7,310 bases of DNA from contig JAKPUV010000370.1 in the NCBI GenBank assembly GCA_029554925.1, positions 1 through 7,310 of the forward strand, in the 5' to 3' direction. The stretch's first letter is position 1, and each line of letters begins with the position of its first letter. This DNA is from Candidatus Hydrogenedentota bacterium. GTDB lineage: Bacteria; Hydrogenedentota; Hydrogenedentia; Hydrogenedentales; CAITNO01. Below the pieces are notes generated by a model that had not been told where the DNA came from, made no database searches, and saw nothing but the letters and a program-made list of their open reading frames with translations. Shown here piece after piece: positions 5,624 through 7,310 of the stretch. The position numbers and the translations under genes were made by a program.

Positions 5624-7310
5624 ATGAGATTCCCCCCTGCCGCCGCCCTTGTGCTTGCCGCCGTTCTCGCCGCCCCGGCCGCGCCCGCGCTGGACCGCGC
5701 GGTGTTCACCCCCGTCTTCCGCGGCGGGGGGGATCCGGTGCAGCCGGCCTGCGCGCTGCTGAACCCGGAGGCGTGCCCCGTGGCGGAGGCCGCGGGAACC
5801 GCCGTCCGCCGGGGCCCGGAAAGCGCCGACCCCTACGTCTTCGCCGAGTGGCGGTTCCGCCTGGCCCCGCCCGCCGCGGGCGCCGACCGCCGGTTCACTC
5901 TGTGCATTGTCCACCCCGACACGGGCGCCGGGGTCATCCAGCCGCGCCTGCTGACGGACGCCTCCTTCAACGGGACCTATGCGGGCCCCGCGAAGTCCGC
6001 CTCGTTCACCTGTGTGAACACGGGCCAAGCCCGCGAGGCGTGGTTTGAGTTTGTCCTGCCGGAGACCCCGTGGCCGGCGGACACCGCCCTCCCCTCCCTG
6101 ACCGTCACGGGCCTTCCCTTCCTGGCGGAGCTGCGCGTGGGCCCGCCGCTGGCGGACGCCGACTGGGCGGAGATCCGCGCGGGCCTGCCGGTGAACGTGC
6201 GGCCCATGGTCACGCTGAAGCGGCCCATGGAGCTGACCACCACGGCGGGCATCGCCGTGACGGACCAAAACGCCGCCACGCTGCCGGGCACACTGGAGCA
6301 GCTCGCAGAATACGCGCCCCTGGCGAAGGCGCTGGGATTCACGTCCATCGAGACCTATGTCCTCTGGCGGACCGTGGAGCCGGAGGCGGAGGGGCGCTTC
6401 GACTTCAGCTATTACGACGCCGTCGTGGACACCCTCACGCGCCACGGGCTGAAATGGTTCCCCCTGCTTGTCGTCGGGTCGGCCTACTCCCTGCCGGACT
6501 GGTTCGCGGAGAGCCCCGAGAACGTGGGCTTCGTCTGCCTGGAGCACGGCCTGTCCAACCCCATCCAGAGCATCTGGAGCCCCCACCACCGGCGGCATGT
6601 GGAGCGGGTACTGGGCGCGCTCGGCGCGCACTACGATGGCAGGGGCGTGCTGGAGGCGGTGCGGCTGGGGCCGAGCGGGAACTTCGGCGAGTCGCAGTAC
6701 CCCGCCGGGGGCAACTGGGGCCTCCGGGGCCAGGCCATGCACATCCACATCGGCTGGTGGGCCGGGGACGAACACGCCCGCGCCGACTTCCGCCGCTGGC
6801 TCCGGGAGAAGTACGGCGACATCGCCGCGCTGAACGCCGCCTGGAACGGCGCGAAACACGCGGATTTCGACAGCGTAACCGCCGAACTGCCCCAGGTCAT
6901 GGCGTCGCGCCGGGAGCGGCTGGATTTCACGGCGTGGTACACCGACTCCATGTCCGACTGGTGCGAGTGGTGGGCCCGCGAGACGCGCAGACATTTCCCG
7001 AACACCCTCCTGTACCAGTCGGCGGGCGGGTGGGGTTTCCGCGAGGCGGGCACGGACTACGCCGCCCAGACGAAGAGCATGGTGCCCCTCGGCGGCGGCG
7101 TGCGCCTGACCAACGAGACGGACAGCTTCGAGCAGGACTTCTACGCGACGCGCATGGCCATGAGCGCCGCCCGCCTCTACGGCGCGCGCATCGGGTCGGA
7201 GCCCGCCAGCTCGCACACCGCCCGCGGCGTCGCGGGGCGCCTCTTCAACCTCCTCTCCGTGAACGGCGACCACTTCTTCACCTACCAGGGCAACATCATG
7301 AACCAGCCCC
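5624..7310 (+). CDS. Exported GH14/GH42-like glycoside hydrolase, N-terminal part (runs off the right edge)
   Basis: The visible 562 codons encode a probable secreted clan-A glycoside hydrolase. A signal peptide (residues 1-22, Ala/Leu/Val-rich core) ends in the signal peptidase I site APA before LDRAVF. Residues 23 to about 195 look like a beta-rich accessory domain that I cannot assign. A (beta/alpha)8-barrel follows. [20 protein letters not shown] (241-260) is the usual 'conduct, if-followed-by-frame' segment of GH42/GH14-like enzymes, and strand three is KWFPLLVVG (277-285). [13 protein letters not shown] (348-360) places Glu356 where GH14 beta-amylases carry the acid Glu in [29 protein letters not shown] (390-409) is a typical GH42-like helix. 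Glu498 (TNETD) and Glu526 (GSEPA) are candidates for the second catalytic carboxylate. The substrate cannot be inferred: beta-galactoside and alpha-glucan activities are both only analogies. It is transcribed divergently from aconitase. The open frame is intact to the edge. The family-level call is good; the exact family is uncertain. Confidence 0.85.
   Translation, partial: MRFPPAAALVLAAVLAAPAAPALDRAVFTPVFRGGGDPVQPACALLNPEACPVAEAAGTAVRRGPESADPYVFAEWRFRLAPPAAGADRRFTLCIVHPDTGAGVIQPRLLTDASFNGTYAGPAKSASFTCVNTGQAREAWFEFVLPETPWPADTALPSLTVTGLPFLAELRVGPPLADADWAEIRAGLPVNVRPMVTLKRPMELTTTAGIAVTDQNAATLPGTLEQLAEYAPLAKALGFTSIETYVLWRTVEPEAEGRFDFSYYDAVVDTLTRHGLKWFPLLVVGSAYSLPDWFAESPENVGFVCLEHGLSNPIQSIWSPHHRRHVERVLGALGAHYDGRGVLEAVRLGPSGNFGESQYPAGGNWGLRGQAMHIHIGWWAGDEHARADFRRWLREKYGDIAALNAAWNGAKHADFDSVTAELPQVMASRRERLDFTAWYTDSMSDWCEWWARETRRHFPNTLLYQSAGGWGFREAGTDYAAQTKSMVPLGGGVRLTNETDSFEQDFYATRMAMSAARLYGARIGSEPASSHTARGVAGRLFNLLSVNGDHFFTYQGNIMNQP

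Noticed and set aside
5407..5709. Extension of aconitase to the ATG at 5709.
   Set aside because: It would cross the divergent control region and the start of the hydrolase gene. The added residues are low-complexity and unlike any aconitase N-terminus.
5504..7273. A 589-codon open frame on the minus strand opposite the hydrolase gene.
   Set aside because: Same cause. Its product is low-complexity Arg/Gly/Ala/His-rich with no domain, and the plus-strand frame has a signal peptide and clear hydrolase motifs.

Overview
This is a GC-rich bacterial chromosomal window with compact, conventional gene structure and clear Shine-Dalgarno sequences. Nothing in it points to a plasmid, phage, CRISPR or insertion element. 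A mitochondrial-type aconitase, a large exported HEAT-repeat protein and an exported clan-A glycoside hydrolase together fit an environmental, saccharolytic bacterium of the PVC/Hydrogenedentota-like kind. That placement is an inference from gene types and composition; the window holds no phylogenetic marker.

Layout, left to right: (1) 1-237, minus strand, the N-terminal half of a bacterioferritin that runs off the left edge. (2) 238-336, a short gap with the bacterioferritin ribosome-binding site, a weak candidate promoter and a weak candidate terminator for the gene behind it. (3) 337-2934, minus strand, an 865-residue exported HEAT-repeat protein of unknown function. (4) 2935-3135, a gap with a strong 15-bp stem-loop built from four copies of a heptamer and its reverse complement. 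(5) 3136-5406, minus strand, a complete aconitate hydratase; a second in-frame start at 5448 is plausible. (6) 5407-5623, a divergent control region with a back-to-back pair of candidate extended -10 promoters and a hairpin in the aconitase leader. (7) 5624-7310, plus strand, the N-terminal 562 codons of an exported glycoside hydrolase-like TIM-barrel protein that runs off the right edge.

The three minus-strand genes are separated by gaps of 99 and about 200 bases, each with its own ribosome-binding site, so they need not be one operon. Aconitase (a [4Fe-4S] TCA-cycle enzyme) and bacterioferritin (iron storage) share an iron theme, but the unrelated HEAT-repeat gene lies between them. The glycoside hydrolase is divergent from aconitase and probably belongs to a separate polysaccharide- or glycoside-degrading unit continuing to the right.

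I found no convincing new multi-gene system. The items most worth a second look are the glycoside hydrolase, whose motifs recall both GH14 and GH42; the heptamer-built stem-loop after aconitase; and the two competing aconitase starts with a hairpin over one ribosome-binding site. Very long antisense open frames opposite aconitase and the hydrolase are explained by GC-rich codon use.
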